Shown here: positions 33,395 through 43,362 of the stretch, piece after piece
Layout: the number at the start of each line of letters is the position of its first letter
Position numbering within the stretch: position 1 is the first letter of the stretch
Made by a program: the position numbers and the translations under genes
Notes under the pieces: model-generated
What the model saw: only the letters and a program-made list of their open reading frames with translations
Database searches by the model: none
Told to the model about the DNA's origin: nothing
DNA from: Bradyrhizobium canariense
Lineage (GTDB): Bacteria > Pseudomonadota > Alphaproteobacteria > Rhizobiales > Xanthobacteraceae
Direction of reading: 5' to 3'
Assembly: GCF_900105125.1 (NCBI RefSeq)
Contig: NZ_LT629750.1
Span: 3,410,001 to 3,474,000, forward strand
DNA length: 64,000 nt

Positions 33395-35398
33395 TCAGGC
33401 CTGCGCTGTGAGACGACGTGTCCGCTCACCCTCGGTCTGCACCACGTCCTCTTTCGGGAAATAGAAATCGCGATCGTAGTTGAAGGTGTGCGCGATGGCC
33501 GTGGCCACGAGAGCAGCGAAGCTCAGCGCCGCGAGCCACCACATGTACCAGACCATTGCGAAGCCAAAGACCATGCTGATCGCGGCCAGGACCACGCCGG
33601 CGCCGGTGTTGCTCGGCATGTGAATCGGCTTGAACCCTTCCAGCGGGCGACGATAGCCGTGCGTCTTCATATCCCACCACGCGTCGAGCTCGTGCACCAC
33701 CGGGGTGAAGGCAAAGTTGTAAGGGGGCGGCGGCGACGACGTCGACCACTCAAGCGTCCGGCCGTTCCAGAGGTCTCCAGTCAGGTCGCGCAAGGCTTCG
33801 CGGTTGCGGATGCTGACATAGAGCTGAACCAGAAAGCTGAGGATGCCGAGGAAGATCAGGATCGCCCCGAATGCTGCGATGAGAGTCCAGATCTGTAGCG
33901 ACGGATCGTCGAAATGCCGTAGCCGCCGCGTGACTCCCATGAAGCCGAGCACGTAGAGCGGCATGAAGGCAAAGTAGAAGCCCGATACCCAGAACCAGAA
34001 CGACATCAATCCCCAGAACCGATCGAGCTTGAAGCCGAACGCTTTGGGAAACCAGTAGCTGATGCCCGCGAACGCACCGAACACGACGCCGCCAATAATG
34101 ACGTTGTGGAAATGGGCGACCAAAAACAGGCTGTTATGCAGAACGAAATCGGCCGGCGGCACCGCCAGCATCACCCCCGTCATGCCGCCGATCACAAAGG
34201 TCAACATGAACGCGATGGTCCACATCATCGGAAGCTCAAAGCGGATTCGGCCGCGATACATCGTGAACAGCCAATTGAAGATCTTGGCCCCTGTCGGGAT
34301 CGAGATAATCATTGTGGTGATGCCGAAGAACGAGTTCACGCTGGCACCCGAACCCATCGTGAAGAAGTGATGCAGCCAGACAAGATAGGACAGGATGGTG
34401 ATGCAGAGGGTCGCATAAACCATCGATGTGTAGCCAAACAGACTCTTTCCAGAGAAGGTCGCTGCCACCTCGGAATAGACACCGAACACCGGCAGCACGA
34501 GGATGTAGACTTCAGGGTGGCCCCAGATCCAGATGAGGTTCACGTACATCATCGGATTGCCGCCGAAATCGTTGGTGAAGAAGTCGGTGCCGACATAGCG
34601 GTCGAGTGACAGCAGCACCAGCACGGCCGTCAGCACCGGAAACGAGGCGACGATCAGGATGTTGGTGCAAAGCGCGGTCCAGGTGAAGACCGGCATCTTC
34701 ATCATCGTCAAGCCGGGTGCACGAAGCTTGACGATGGTCGCGATCAGATTGATCCCGGACAGGGTCGTTCCGACGCCCGCGATTTGAAGGCCCCAGATGT
34801 AATAGTCCATGCCGACATCGGGACTGTAGGCAATCCCCGACAGCGGCGGATAGGCCAGCCATCCGGTACGTGCAAATTCGCCGACGAACAGCGACATCAT
34901 GACCAGCACCGCGCCGCCTACCGTCATCCAGAAGCTGAAATTGTTCAGAAAGGGAAACGACACGTCGCGCGCGCCGATCTGCAGTGGCACCACATAATTC
35001 ATCAAGCCGGTCACCAGCGGCATCGCAACGAAAAAGATCATGATCACGCCGTGAGCCGTGAATATCTGATCGTAGTGATGGGCTGGCAGATAGCCCTGCG
35101 AATCGCCGAACGCAATTGCCTGCTGCATGCGCATCATCAATGCATCCGCGAATCCCCGCAGCAGCATGACGATGCCGAGCACCATATACATCACGCCGAT
35201 CCGCTTGTGGTCGACGCTGGTGAACCACTCGCGCCAGAGATAACCCCACAGCTTGAAATAGGTGATGGCGCCGAGCACGACGACGCCGCCGGCGGCAACA
35301 ACAAGGAAGGTTATGACCAGAATCGGCTCATGGATCGGAAAGGCGTCGAGCGTGAGCCGGCCAAAGACGAGCTTGAGAAAGGGCGATTCGGCAAACAT
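33395..35398 (-). CDS. cyoB: Cytochrome o ubiquinol oxidase subunit I
   Basis: About 667 residues, the usual CyoB length. Heme and copper ligands are visible: the heme-b histidine in [11 protein letters not shown], the CuB His-Tyr pair in [22 protein letters not shown], and the heme ligands in [12 protein letters not shown]. It reduces O2 to water with quinol and pumps protons across the inner membrane. [15 protein letters not shown] is chosen as the start; the longer open frame upstream overlaps cyoA and is not conserved. Confidence 0.96.
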   Translation of the reverse strand: MFAESPFLKLVFGRLTLDAFPIHEPILVITFLVVAAGGVVVLGAITYFKLWGYLWREWFTSVDHKRIGVMYMVLGIVMLLRGFADALMMRMQQAIAFGDSQGYLPAHHYDQIFTAHGVIMIFFVAMPLVTGLMNYVVPLQIGARDVSFPFLNNFSFWMTVGGAVLVMMSLFVGEFARTGWLAYPPLSGIAYSPDVGMDYYIWGLQIAGVGTTLSGINLIATIVKLRAPGLTMMKMPVFTWTALCTNILIVASFPVLTAVLVLLSLDRYVGTDFFTNDFGGNPMMYVNLIWIWGHPEVYILVLPVFGVYSEVAATFSGKSLFGYTSMVYATLCITILSYLVWLHHFFTMGSGASVNSFFGITTMIISIPTGAKIFNWLFTMYRGRIRFELPMMWTIAFMLTFVIGGMTGVMLAVPPADFVLHNSLFLVAHFHNVIIGGVVFGAFAGISYWFPKAFGFKLDRFWGLMSFWFWVSGFYFAFMPLYVLGFMGVTRRLRHFDDPSLQIWTLIAAFGAILIFLGILSFLVQLYVSIRNREALRDLTGDLWNGRTLEWSTSSPPPPYNFAFTPVVHELDAWWDMKTHGYRRPLEGFKPIHMPSNTGAGVVLAAISMVFGFAMVWYMWWLAALSFAALVATAIAHTFNYDRDFYFPKEDVVQTEGERTRRLTAQA

Positions 35399-35411
35399 GA
35401 GACGATCCGAT

Positions 35412-36581
35412 TCAGGAGCTTGACGACCGATGGTGCGCGATCGGCAGCGCAGCTGGCATGGACGGCAAAGGTGTGAATGAGGGACGTGGCAAGCCGGCGC
35501 CGACCAGCCGTGCGGTATCAGGCACAGGCGAAAACGGCGCGTCTGGTTTCGATCCGACCGGGTCTTCAGGCGTGCACAAGCTCGCGACATAGGATGGCGC
35601 CGAGCCGAACACTGCGCCGCGACGCGCATACTTATCATATTCGAGCGGCATCAGGTTGGCGAGACCGGTGATGCCGAGACCACCTTTCGCATCAATGGCG
35701 CCCATTTCACTCGTGCACATCTTGCTCGGCTCAACGCAGAGTTCGACGATCGCCTTGAACAGCGTCGCGTCCGCGCCCGAATAGCGATGCACCGGCTCGT
35801 TCTCGCTTGGACGCTCCAGCTGCAAATAAGCGGCCCGGTCCAGCGGCGTCCCCTGCGTCTTCGCTTCGGCAATCCACGACTTGAAATCAGCGTCATCAAG
35901 GCCACGGAAAGTAAAATGCATCCCTGAAAATCCGGCGCCGCTATAATTGGCCGAAAATCCTTCATACACGCCGGGGCTATTGATCACGGCCTTGAGCTGG
36001 GTCTGCATCGCAGGCATCGCATAAATCTGGCCGGCGAGTGCGGGAACATAGAAGGAATTCATCACCGAGGAAGACGTGATACGAAACTCGATCGGCTGGT
36101 CGACCGGGGCGGCAAGATCATTGACCGTTGCAACACCAAAATCGGGATAAATGAACAGCCATTTCCAATCGAGCGCGACCACTTCGACCCGCAACGGCCG
36201 GGTATCCTCAGGCACCGGCTGATCGCTGGTAATCCGGCTCAGCGGCCGGTAGGGATCGAGCAAATGCGTGCTCGCCCAGGTGATGGCGCCGAGGCAGATG
36301 ATGATCAGCAGCGGCAACGACCAGATCATCAATTCGAGATAGGTCGAATGGTCCCAGTCCGGCTGGTAGACCGCCGTCTTGTTCGACTGGCGATAGCGCC
36401 AGGCGAAGACGACCGTTGTAATCATGACGGGAACGATGATCAGCAGCATCAATATGGTGGCTTCGATAAGCAGATCGCGCTGCTGGAGCGCGATATCGCC
36501 GGATGGCGAAAGCACCACGGCGTTGCAGCCGCCAAGGAGACCGCAGATGGAGACAAGAGCAACAGTTCGAAGAAGCTTCAA
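35412..36581 (-). CDS. cyoA: Cytochrome o ubiquinol oxidase subunit II
   Basis: A 389-residue lipoprotein-type subunit II. The lipobox is GLLGGC near residue 19, followed by two membrane helices and the periplasmic cupredoxin fold with [14 protein letters not shown] and [11 protein letters not shown]. It is longer than E. coli CyoA (about 315), mainly from a proline/serine-rich C-terminal tail of about 60 residues. The operon cyoABCD-SURF1-regSR starts here. Confidence 0.94.
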   Translation of the reverse strand: MKLLRTVALVSICGLLGGCNAVVLSPSGDIALQQRDLLIEATILMLLIIVPVMITTVVFAWRYRQSNKTAVYQPDWDHSTYLELMIWSLPLLIIICLGAITWASTHLLDPYRPLSRITSDQPVPEDTRPLRVEVVALDWKWLFIYPDFGVATVNDLAAPVDQPIEFRITSSSVMNSFYVPALAGQIYAMPAMQTQLKAVINSPGVYEGFSANYSGAGFSGMHFTFRGLDDADFKSWIAEAKTQGTPLDRAAYLQLERPSENEPVHRYSGADATLFKAIVELCVEPSKMCTSEMGAIDAKGGLGITGLANLMPLEYDKYARRGAVFGSAPSYVASLCTPEDPVGSKPDAPFSPVPDTARLVGAGLPRPSFTPLPSMPAALPIAHHRSSSS

Positions 36582-36644
36582 GGCGGGCCTGCCGACAATT
36601 CCAAATTCCAGCGGCTTGCAGTAACCTCATCGCTCCGCCGGGCA

Positions 36645-36665
36645 CATTGGACAATTTGCCCAATG
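36645..36665. promoter_or_regulatory. Palindrome in the cyoA/MFS divergent promoter region
   Basis: CATTGG and CCAATG flank a nine-base spacer, giving a 21-bp inverted repeat 64 bp upstream of cyoA and about 100 bp upstream of the MFS gene. It is suitable for a dimeric regulator that would act on both genes. I cannot assign it to RegR, Fnr/FixK or another factor. Confidence 0.4.
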
Positions 36666-36762
36666 CCTGAAATCGCCGATCGATGACACAAACGGATAAT
36701 CCGCCGTCTCCCAACGGCATTCCGTCAATGGACCGTCAGAATTCGAGGACATCTCGCGCGCC

Positions 36763-38106
36763 ATGATCGCAAATACTGCCGCGCCATCGCTTGCTGGACA
36801 GACTTCGCGAGGATCAGATGCTCACGACAGCGTGAGTTCTGGTGAGATCGCCATCGGCGTCATCATCGGCCGGACCTCGGAATTCTTCGATTTCTTTGTC
36901 TATGCCATCGCATCGGTCGTGGTCTTTCCGAAGCTTGTCTTTCCCTATGTCGATGCACTGACGGGAACGCTGTATTCGTTCGCGATCTTTGCGCTCGCTT
37001 TCATCGCTCGGCCGGTCGGCACCACGATCTTCATGATGGTCGATCGCGTCTATGGACGTGGCGTGAAACTGACGATCGCGTTGTTCATGCTGGGGACGTC
37101 CACGGTCGCGGTGGCGTTCCTACCCGGATATGAGAGCATCGGCGCCGCGTCCGCCGTACTGCTGTCGGTGCTGCGAATTGGTCAGGGCTTCGCGCTCGGC
37201 GGCACCTGGGATGGGTTGCCCTCCCTGCTTGCTCTTAATGCACCGGCCAGACGGCGAGGCTGGTATGCGATGATCCCGCAACTAGGCGCACCACTCGGCC
37301 TGATGGTCGCAAGCGCGCTGTTCGCCTTCTTCATCACCACGTTGTCCGCGGCCGATTTTCTTGATTGGGGCTGGCGCTACCCGTTCTTCGTCGCCTTCGC
37401 GATTAACGTCGTCGCCCTGTTTGCGCGGTTGCGCATCGTCGTCACGCCGGAATATTCCGAACTGTTCGGCAGCCGCGATCTTGAACCAGAACCTGTCGCG
37501 AGAACGTTGCAAGCGGAAGGACGCAACGTTGTCATCGGCACCTTCGCGCCGCTCGCGAGTTTCGCGCTGTTCCATATGGTGACTGTCTTCCCACTCTCAT
37601 GGGTATTCCTGTTTACACAGGAGGGACCTGATCGGTTCCTGATCATTGAGATGGTCGCTGCGGCGTTCGGCGTAGCCGCCATCATTGCATCCGGACCGAT
37701 CGCAGATCGCGTCGGCCGGCGGACGCTGCTCGGAGCATCAGCAGTGGCGATTGCCGCATTCAGCGGATTTGCACCGCAATTGCTCAACGGCGGAGGTTTC
37801 GGTGAAACGCTGTTCATGCTGCTCGGATTCGTGCTGCTAGGCGTCTCGTTCGGCCAGTCCTCCGGTTCGGTCGCTTCCAACTTTTCGCGCGCGAACCGCT
37901 ATACGGCGTCCGCGCTGACCTCGGATTTCGCATGGCTGTTCGGCGCCGGTTTTGCGCCGCTTGTCGCCCTCGTCCTAGCAAGCAGATTCGGCTTGCTGTC
38001 GGTCGGCGGCTATCTGCTCTCCGGCGCCGCTTGCACCCTGCTGGCCCTCGGAATTAGCCGCAGACTTGATCGCGCTGATCAAGCTGGACCATTGGACGCC
38101 CATTGA
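36763..38106 (+). CDS. MFS transporter, metabolite:H+ symporter-like
   Basis: A 447-residue protein with 12 membrane helices. ASVVVFPKLVFPYVDALTGTLYSFAIFALAFIARPVGTTIF and VYGRGVKLTIALFMLGTST match the MHS/ProP-like branch, as does GQGFALGGTWDG. It is divergent from cyoA. An MFS gene at this place is, as far as I recall, frequent beside cyo operons of related bacteria, but its substrate is unknown. Confidence 0.82.
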   Translation: MIANTAAPSLAGQTSRGSDAHDSVSSGEIAIGVIIGRTSEFFDFFVYAIASVVVFPKLVFPYVDALTGTLYSFAIFALAFIARPVGTTIFMMVDRVYGRGVKLTIALFMLGTSTVAVAFLPGYESIGAASAVLLSVLRIGQGFALGGTWDGLPSLLALNAPARRRGWYAMIPQLGAPLGLMVASALFAFFITTLSAADFLDWGWRYPFFVAFAINVVALFARLRIVVTPEYSELFGSRDLEPEPVARTLQAEGRNVVIGTFAPLASFALFHMVTVFPLSWVFLFTQEGPDRFLIIEMVAAAFGVAAIIASGPIADRVGRRTLLGASAVAIAAFSGFAPQLLNGGGFGETLFMLLGFVLLGVSFGQSSGSVASNFSRANRYTASALTSDFAWLFGAGFAPLVALVLASRFGLLSVGGYLLSGAACTLLALGISRRLDRADQAGPLDAH

Positions 38107-38300
38107 GCAATGATCGCCAGCGATGCGGCGGAAGAGACCGGGCGCGGGCCCGAGAAGATTGCGCTGCGCCCGCGGCGAAATCGATGCCACCCTGAGCGGC
38201 GAATAAGGCTCGACGCTCGACTGGATCGAGGCACAGGCCATTGGAAAGACTTGGAAACGCGAAACTCCCGCAGCTTGCGCTACGGGAGTGTCGGTATCGG
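38107..38300. other. Gap downstream of the MFS gene, including a 23-bp repeat
   Basis: No gene seen. Bases 38286-38308 equal the reverse complement of 15593-15615, so the flank of the tRNA-like fragment is repeated together with its CCA end. Confidence 0.5.
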
Positions 38301-38344
38301 TGGTTGCGGGGACAGGATTTGAACCTATGACCTTCAGTCATGAG
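38301..38344 (-). tRNA. tRNA-fMet 3'-half fragment
   Basis: On the minus strand the sequence runs from CTCAT (anticodon CAT) through TGAAGGTCATAGG, the T loop TTCAAAT, the acceptor strand TCCCCGC and A plus CCA. This closely matches alphaproteobacterial initiator tRNA-Met from the anticodon to the 3' end. The 5' half does not follow, and the anticodon stem cannot pair, so it is a remnant. Loss of similarity exactly at the anticodon loop is where many tRNA-specific integrases cross over. Confidence 0.6.
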
Positions 38345-38750
38345 TCGATGTCCCGAGCCTGGTTTAAGCGACTGGTTAAACCGCGGTGGAGATCGCCGTC
38401 GCGGAACGCTCCTGCCGACTGATCGTCTGACCATTTCACCGCGCAAATCTTCGCAAGCCTTGTGTTCGACCTGTCCTATTTTTTCGCCATCGTCGCCGAT
38501 TTTCCGCACGCGCGTTCAGTACCTCTTCTCCAAACCAAGATATTTCGGTTTTGATCAGCTTGCACCTCAGTCGGTCTAGAGCGGGTGATCGACGCGAGCT
38601 TCGCGGGCCCTTTGGGTCGCGAAGATTGTCGAAAATCGTTTTGAATTGATGTGGACCGCTGGAGCTCATTCGAAGGACCTGCCGCAGTCGTCCCCAACGC
38701 CGCCTGGCTGCCATGTTCCTCCGAGTCATGCCCCATCTTCGGCCCGGCCC
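38345..38750. other. Intergenic gap, no recognised gene
   Basis: Short frames on both strands lack recognisable motifs. I looked for a tyrosine integrase next to the tRNA fragment and saw none. Confidence 0.5.
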
Positions 38751-39206
38751 CTACTTCCGCTCGATCGAAATGGGACCGCCGCGCCGCAACGTATTGTAGA
38801 TCGGACAATTATCGGAGAAGTGCTTGAGGCACGCATCCCCGGTCTCGCGGCTGATCCTGTCTTCCAGCGCCACGACCAGCCGGATATATTCGTAACGCGT
38901 CGGATCGTCGGCGTGACGCTTAAAGGTTGCCGTGACGCCGACTTCGCCCAGTTCGATCGCCTGGCTTCGGGCGTGGGTCTGGATCAGCCCCAGGCCGCAG
39001 GACGCGAGTGCCGACAGCAGCAACTCGCCCGCCTGGACTGCCTCACCGGGTCCACCGATCGAGGCACGGGTATCAGAAACGAAATGCTTGCCGTTGGCGT
39101 CGACAATGAAGCGGCCATCGGTGCTCGTGGTGACCGCGCTAACCGTGGTGATGTCGTTTCCTGTGATCGGCTCGGCTCCGCCTATTCCGTCTTCGATGAT
39201 CGTCAT
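38751..39206 (-). CDS. OsmC-family thiol peroxidase-like protein
   Basis: About 151 residues from MTIIEDGIGG. The two redox cysteines of the family are in LSALASCGLGL and DNCPIYNTL, with the GEAVQAGELLLSALASC helix typical of OsmC/Ohr. Its start overlaps the monooxygenase stop by four bases. In sulfur-scavenging operons such proteins may handle organic peroxides or reactive sulfur produced by flavin monooxygenases (inference). Confidence 0.82.
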   Translation of the reverse strand: MTIIEDGIGGAEPITGNDITTVSAVTTSTDGRFIVDANGKHFVSDTRASIGGPGEAVQAGELLLSALASCGLGLIQTHARSQAIELGEVGVTATFKRHADDPTRYEYIRLVVALEDRISRETGDACLKHFSDNCPIYNTLRRGGPISIERK

Positions 39207-40582
39207 GTCGGCTCTTTCACCTTGTGTTTCTTTGCCGCCTGCGCGCGCCATGCTCCCGACTGCGGCCGCACAAGCCCAAGATTGTCGCGCAAGGTCTTTC
39301 CCTCATACTGAGTGCGATAGAGGCCCCGCTTCTGCAATTCCGGAACCACCAATCGCACGAATTCCTCAAATCCGCCGGGCTGATGGGGCGCGCTGATGGT
39401 AAAGCCGTCCGCCGCGCCCTCCCTGAACCAACGTTCCAGCCCATCCGCGACACGATCGGGCGTTCCCACGAAGTCGCCCTCGTAGCGGCTGCCATAACGC
39501 TTGCCGAGTTCGCGCAAGGTAAGCCCGTCGCGCGCGGTGGCTTCGCGCACCTCCTGATAGTGGCCCTGCACACCCGGAACTTCGACGTCCGGCAGCGGAG
39601 CGTCGAGCGGGAACAGTCCCAGATCGACGTCAAGGTGATAGGACAAGGTCGACAGCCCGGCATGTGGATTGACGAGATCGCTCAGTGTCTGCCTCTTGCT
39701 GTCGATGATCGCTTTGGTCTCGCCGACCAGCGGGGTTGCGGCAGGCAGGATCTTGAGCGAGCGGGGATCCCGTCCATGCGCCTTCGCACGCTCCTTCAAC
39801 TCGCGATAGAACGCCTTCGCGCTGTCAAGCGAGTCATGGCTGACAAATATGACGTCGGCCCATTGCGCGGCAAAGTCGCGACCACGGTCGGACGCGCCGG
39901 CCTGGATGATCACCGGGTAGCCCTGCGGCGGCCGCGCCACATTCAAGGGACCGCGCACATTGAACCACTCCCCCTTGTGGTCAATGTAGTGCACCTTGTC
40001 AGGGTCGGCGAACAGCGGCGTTTCGCGATCCAGCACCAGCGCATCGTCATCCCAGCTGTCCCAGAGCTTGAAGACAACTTCGAGGAACTCGTCCGCGCGA
40101 TCGTAGCGTTTATGGCGTGGAATCTGTTCTCCCTTCGAGAAGTTGCGGGCTTCCGCATCCTGGAAGGAAGTCACGACATTCCAGGCGGCGCGGCCGGCGC
40201 TGAGATGGTCGAGGGTCGCAAACGAACGCGCTACCTCGAACGGCTCGTAATGGCTGGTCGAACGCGTCGAGGCGAGACCAAGATGGCGCGTCGCGGAAGC
40301 CATGATCGCCAGCACGACCACCGGGTCGAGCCGCAACGATCCCAGCGCACCGTAACGCAGTTGGCTGTCATTACTGGCCTGGTAGCGATCCGGTACCGCG
40401 AGGATATCGGCGAAGAACGCCATATCGAACAGGCCGTGCTCGAGCGTGCGCGCGATGTGCTTGTAGTATTCGGCATCCAGCCATCCGGATTCGGACGCGG
40501 CATAGCGCCAGCCTCCCGGACGGCCGGGGCCGGCGGTTACAAAGGCGGCGAGCCGGATCGATCCATCATGATAGGCAGTCAT
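39203..40582 (-). CDS. NtaA/SnaA/DszA-family FMN-dependent monooxygenase
   Basis: About 459 residues with the luciferase-like TIM barrel. LGSLRLDPVVVLAIMASATRHLGLASTRSTS, SAGRAAWNVVTS and YPVIIQAGASDRGRDFAAQWADVIFVS are diagnostic of the NtaA/SnaA/DszA branch, which uses FMNH2 from a separate reductase to oxidise sulfur or nitrogen compounds. No flavin reductase gene is seen nearby. It lies between OsmC and an Ssu-type importer, which suggests desulfurisation of an imported organosulfur compound. Confidence 0.88.
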   Translation of the reverse strand: MTAYHDGSIRLAAFVTAGPGRPGGWRYAASESGWLDAEYYKHIARTLEHGLFDMAFFADILAVPDRYQASNDSQLRYGALGSLRLDPVVVLAIMASATRHLGLASTRSTSHYEPFEVARSFATLDHLSAGRAAWNVVTSFQDAEARNFSKGEQIPRHKRYDRADEFLEVVFKLWDSWDDDALVLDRETPLFADPDKVHYIDHKGEWFNVRGPLNVARPPQGYPVIIQAGASDRGRDFAAQWADVIFVSHDSLDSAKAFYRELKERAKAHGRDPRSLKILPAATPLVGETKAIIDSKRQTLSDLVNPHAGLSTLSYHLDVDLGLFPLDAPLPDVEVPGVQGHYQEVREATARDGLTLRELGKRYGSRYEGDFVGTPDRVADGLERWFREGAADGFTISAPHQPGGFEEFVRLVVPELQKRGLYRTQYEGKTLRDNLGLVRPQSGAWRAQAAKKHKVKEPT

Positions 40583-40586
40583 GCAA

Positions 40587-41699
40587 TTACACTCCGAGTT
40601 CAGCAGCAACGGCTTGCTTGGCCGCATCGAATTTCGATGACAGCAGGAAACCGCGAACATCGATCTTGTTTGGCAGGACCCCGAGCGCCTGGAAACTGTC
40701 GGCAAGATTTTGCGTGGAAACGGCGGCGGCCTCGTCGACCGGCTTCAGATCGACAGCTCCCGACTCCGACAGACGCGCGTCCTTGATAAGTTGCTCATAG
40801 ACGGCCTGCTCGGCGCCGTCGGGCGGAAACCCGCCCTGTGACGCCCACAGCTTCACACTCTCCGCCGGATGGGCGAAGACATAGGCTTGCGTCTCACGGA
40901 TGATCTTCACGAACTTCGCGAACGTCTGCGGATATCTCTCCGCCACCTCGGCCCGCGCCACATAAAACGCGTAGTCGTAGGTTTTGACGGCCGGCAACAG
41001 CCTCGCTTTGGTCCCGAGCTTGGCGAGCGCCAGTCCAGTCGCCGGCTGCCAATGGATCCAGCCGTCGATACTGCCCTGGGCAAAGGCGGTATAGGCGTCG
41101 GCACCGCTCAGGCTCACCGCTGTCACATCCGTCAACCGCAGGCCTGCCGTCTCCAAATATTTGATCAGGCTGTAAGTGCCCGTCGTTCCGTTCTGGTGGG
41201 CGATCGTCCTGCCCTTCAAATCGGCGGCAGACCTGATCGAAGAACCGGCCTGGACAAGGAAATCGACTTCGCTCATGGGCAGCGGATAGGCAGCGAGCGG
41301 TACGATCGGCACGCGCGCCGGCACCGCATTCGCGACGGCGGTCGCAGTCGCAAAAGTAAAATCGACTGCGCCGGCCTTGACCGCTTCCATCACCGGAAGC
41401 GATGCGGTGAAACCAGGTTGCCAGACGATCCTGGTGCCGAGCTTAGCTTCGAGATTGCGGCCGCCGACACCGGCCCGCAGCGAAGCCCAAATGCCGGTGC
41501 GACCGTCGCCGATCACGGCGACCGTCAACTGTGACGGCGCAGCGTCCGCGGCCCGCGCGGCCGTGCCGATGCGCGGCAGGCCGCCGCCGAGCAAGGCTAG
41601 GCCGGATGCGGCAAGAAGCTCCCGCCGGGATGGACGCGGCAGGTTGGTTCGTGGAAACTTCGAGGTCATGCAGGCCGTCCCTGGTGTGATTTCACTCAT
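40587..41699 (-). CDS. Sulfonate/nitrate/taurine-type ABC substrate-binding protein
   Basis: A 370-residue SsuA/NMT1-type binding protein with a Tat signal (RPSRRELLAASGLALLGGG). The mature part reads IVWQPGFTASLPVMEAVKAGAVDFTFATATAVANA and GRTIAHQNGTTGTYSLIKYLE. The start at 41699 overlaps the ATPase stop (ATGA); an internal ATG at 41666 is equally possible. It should bind an organosulfur or similar anion in the periplasm. Confidence 0.85.
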   Translation of the reverse strand: MSEITPGTACMTSKFPRTNLPRPSRRELLAASGLALLGGGLPRIGTAARAADAAPSQLTVAVIGDGRTGIWASLRAGVGGRNLEAKLGTRIVWQPGFTASLPVMEAVKAGAVDFTFATATAVANAVPARVPIVPLAAYPLPMSEVDFLVQAGSSIRSAADLKGRTIAHQNGTTGTYSLIKYLETAGLRLTDVTAVSLSGADAYTAFAQGSIDGWIHWQPATGLALAKLGTKARLLPAVKTYDYAFYVARAEVAERYPQTFAKFVKIIRETQAYVFAHPAESVKLWASQGGFPPDGAEQAVYEQLIKDARLSESGAVDLKPVDEAAAVSTQNLADSFQALGVLPNKIDVRGFLLSSKFDAAKQAVAAELGV

Positions 41700-42430
41700 G
41701 CCACCTTCGACAGGTCGATGGCGTTTTCAGCCGCAAGCAGGTCGTCGAACAGCTCTTCCTTCAGCGCGGAAAGGATTGAATCTCCGCGATGTCGTGGCCG
41801 CGATTGATCGAGCTTGAGGTCACGGGCGATGCCGCCGTCGCGCATCACCAGGATGCGGTCGGACAACAAAAGCGCCTCTTCCACGTCGTGCGTAACAAGG
41901 ATCACGGTGCGGGGCCGCATTGCGAGCAGGGACTCGAGCAGCAATTGCATGGCTGCTCGCGTGATGGCGTCGAGCGCGCCAAACGGCTCATCAAGCAGCA
42001 GGACATCCGGCTCGTGAATCAGGGCCCTCGCCAACGCTACGCGCTGGCGCTGGCCGCCGGAGAGCACCACCGGAAATTCATTCTCCCGTCCCTCAAGGCC
42101 GACGGCACCAAGGATGTCGCGGGCGTCCCGCTCGCGTCCCTTCAGCCCGAGCGTAACATTGCGCAGCACCGTCCGCCACGGCAGCAAACGGTCCTCCTGG
42201 AACATCATGCGCACGTCCGGCCGCGGCAACTTCGATCGCAACTCGATGCGCCCGCTGCTTGGCAGCTCAAGCCCGGCGGCAAGGCGCAGCATCGTCGACT
42301 TGCCGACCCCGCTGGGGCCGATGATGGAAATGAATTCGCCGGCGGCAAGCTCGAGATCGACACGGCCCAGCACCCGTCGTTCACCGAACGACTTGCTCAC
42401 TCCGCGAAAGGTCACATCGGCGCCGCTCAC
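41696..42430 (-). CDS. Ssu-type ABC transporter ATPase
   Basis: A 244-residue ATPase with Walker A IGPSGVGKSTMLRLA, Q-loop MMFQEDRLLPWRTV, signature VVLSGGQRQRVALA, Walker B VLLLDEPFGALD and H-loop LVTHDVEEAL, as in SsuB/TauB proteins. It overlaps the permease upstream and the binding protein downstream by four bases each. Confidence 0.92.
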   Translation of the reverse strand: MSGADVTFRGVSKSFGERRVLGRVDLELAAGEFISIIGPSGVGKSTMLRLAAGLELPSSGRIELRSKLPRPDVRMMFQEDRLLPWRTVLRNVTLGLKGRERDARDILGAVGLEGRENEFPVVLSGGQRQRVALARALIHEPDVLLLDEPFGALDAITRAAMQLLLESLLAMRPRTVILVTHDVEEALLLSDRILVMRDGGIARDLKLDQSRPRHRGDSILSALKEELFDDLLAAENAIDLSKVA

Positions 42431-43362
42431 GATGCGATCCGCCGCGCGTAATTCGGATGCCAGCGCAGCAGGCGGCGCTCGACCATACGGGTCAGTAAAT
42501 CAGCCAGCCAGCCGGCGATCGCATAGAGAGCAATCGCAAGGACGATGACGTCGATGCGCAGCAATTCACGCGCATTCTGAACGAGGTAGCCGATGCCGTC
42601 GCGCGATGCGATCGTCTCGCCGACAACCAGCGTGAGCCACGCCACCCCAAGCGCGTAACGAATGCCGATCAGAATCGGTTGCAGCGCGGCTGGCAGGATA
42701 ATCGACCAAACCAGCGCCGGGCCCCCGAGCCCGTAGGACCGTCCAAGCTCAATCAGCTTGGGATCGACATTGCGAATACCGCCTATAGTGTTGATGTAGA
42801 CGGGAAACAAGGATCCCATCGCCACCAGCAGCACGCGTGGCTCCTCGCCGATCCCAAACCACAAGATCATGAGCGGTACGAGCGCGAGATGCGGAATGGT
42901 CCGTATCATCTGAAGCGAGCGATCGACAATGTCGTGAGCCAGTTCAGACAGGCCGACGATGACGCCGAGCAAAAGGCCGATCGTGGCACCTGCCCCAAAG
43001 CCAATCAGGACCCGCCTCAGGCTGACCAGGATGTCGTGTTGCAGTTCTCCCCGCCCCGCGAGTTGCCCTGCAGCGCTCCATATCTCGGAAGGCGCCGGGA
43101 CAATCGCTGTCGAGATGATTCCATTCACGGAAAACAATTGCCAGAGCCCGATCAGCCCGAACGGCAACAGCCATGGCAGAAACGTGCGTCGCCAGACCGC
43201 AATATCTAAAGACACGGGCTCACGAACGCGACCCGGCAGGGGGATGTCCGCTACCACCGTCACAACGCGCAATTCATCCCTGGGCCGCGTAGCCTCATCA
43301 ACAATTATGCGCTCGGGCGTCGCAAGGATGCACGAGAACTGAGACAACGATGCATCGGTCAT
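42427..43362 (-). CDS. Ssu-type ABC transporter permease
   Basis: About 311 residues with six membrane helices after an unusually long (about 55-residue) hydrophilic N-terminus. The EAA loop reads LIELGRSYGLGGPALVWSIILPAALQPILIGIRYALG. MTDASLSQ is chosen as the start. It opens the operon permease-ATPase-binding protein-monooxygenase-osmC. Confidence 0.88.
   Translation of the reverse strand: MTDASLSQFSCILATPERIIVDEATRPRDELRVVTVVADIPLPGRVREPVSLDIAVWRRTFLPWLLPFGLIGLWQLFSVNGIISTAIVPAPSEIWSAAGQLAGRGELQHDILVSLRRVLIGFGAGATIGLLLGVIVGLSELAHDIVDRSLQMIRTIPHLALVPLMILWFGIGEEPRVLLVAMGSLFPVYINTIGGIRNVDPKLIELGRSYGLGGPALVWSIILPAALQPILIGIRYALGVAWLTLVVGETIASRDGIGYLVQNARELLRIDVIVLAIALYAIAGWLADLLTRMVERRLLRWHPNYARRIAS

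Noticed and set aside
38345..38750. Integrase gene expected beside the tRNA-fMet fragment
   Set aside because: A minus-strand frame with RRWGRLRQ looked slightly like an integrase N-terminus, but no further integrase motif or catalytic R-H-R-Y follows.
39224..40786. 520-codon plus-strand frame opposite the flavin monooxygenase
   Set aside because: It mirrors the antisense of a clear enzyme gene, has no family motifs and arises from GC-rich codon structure.
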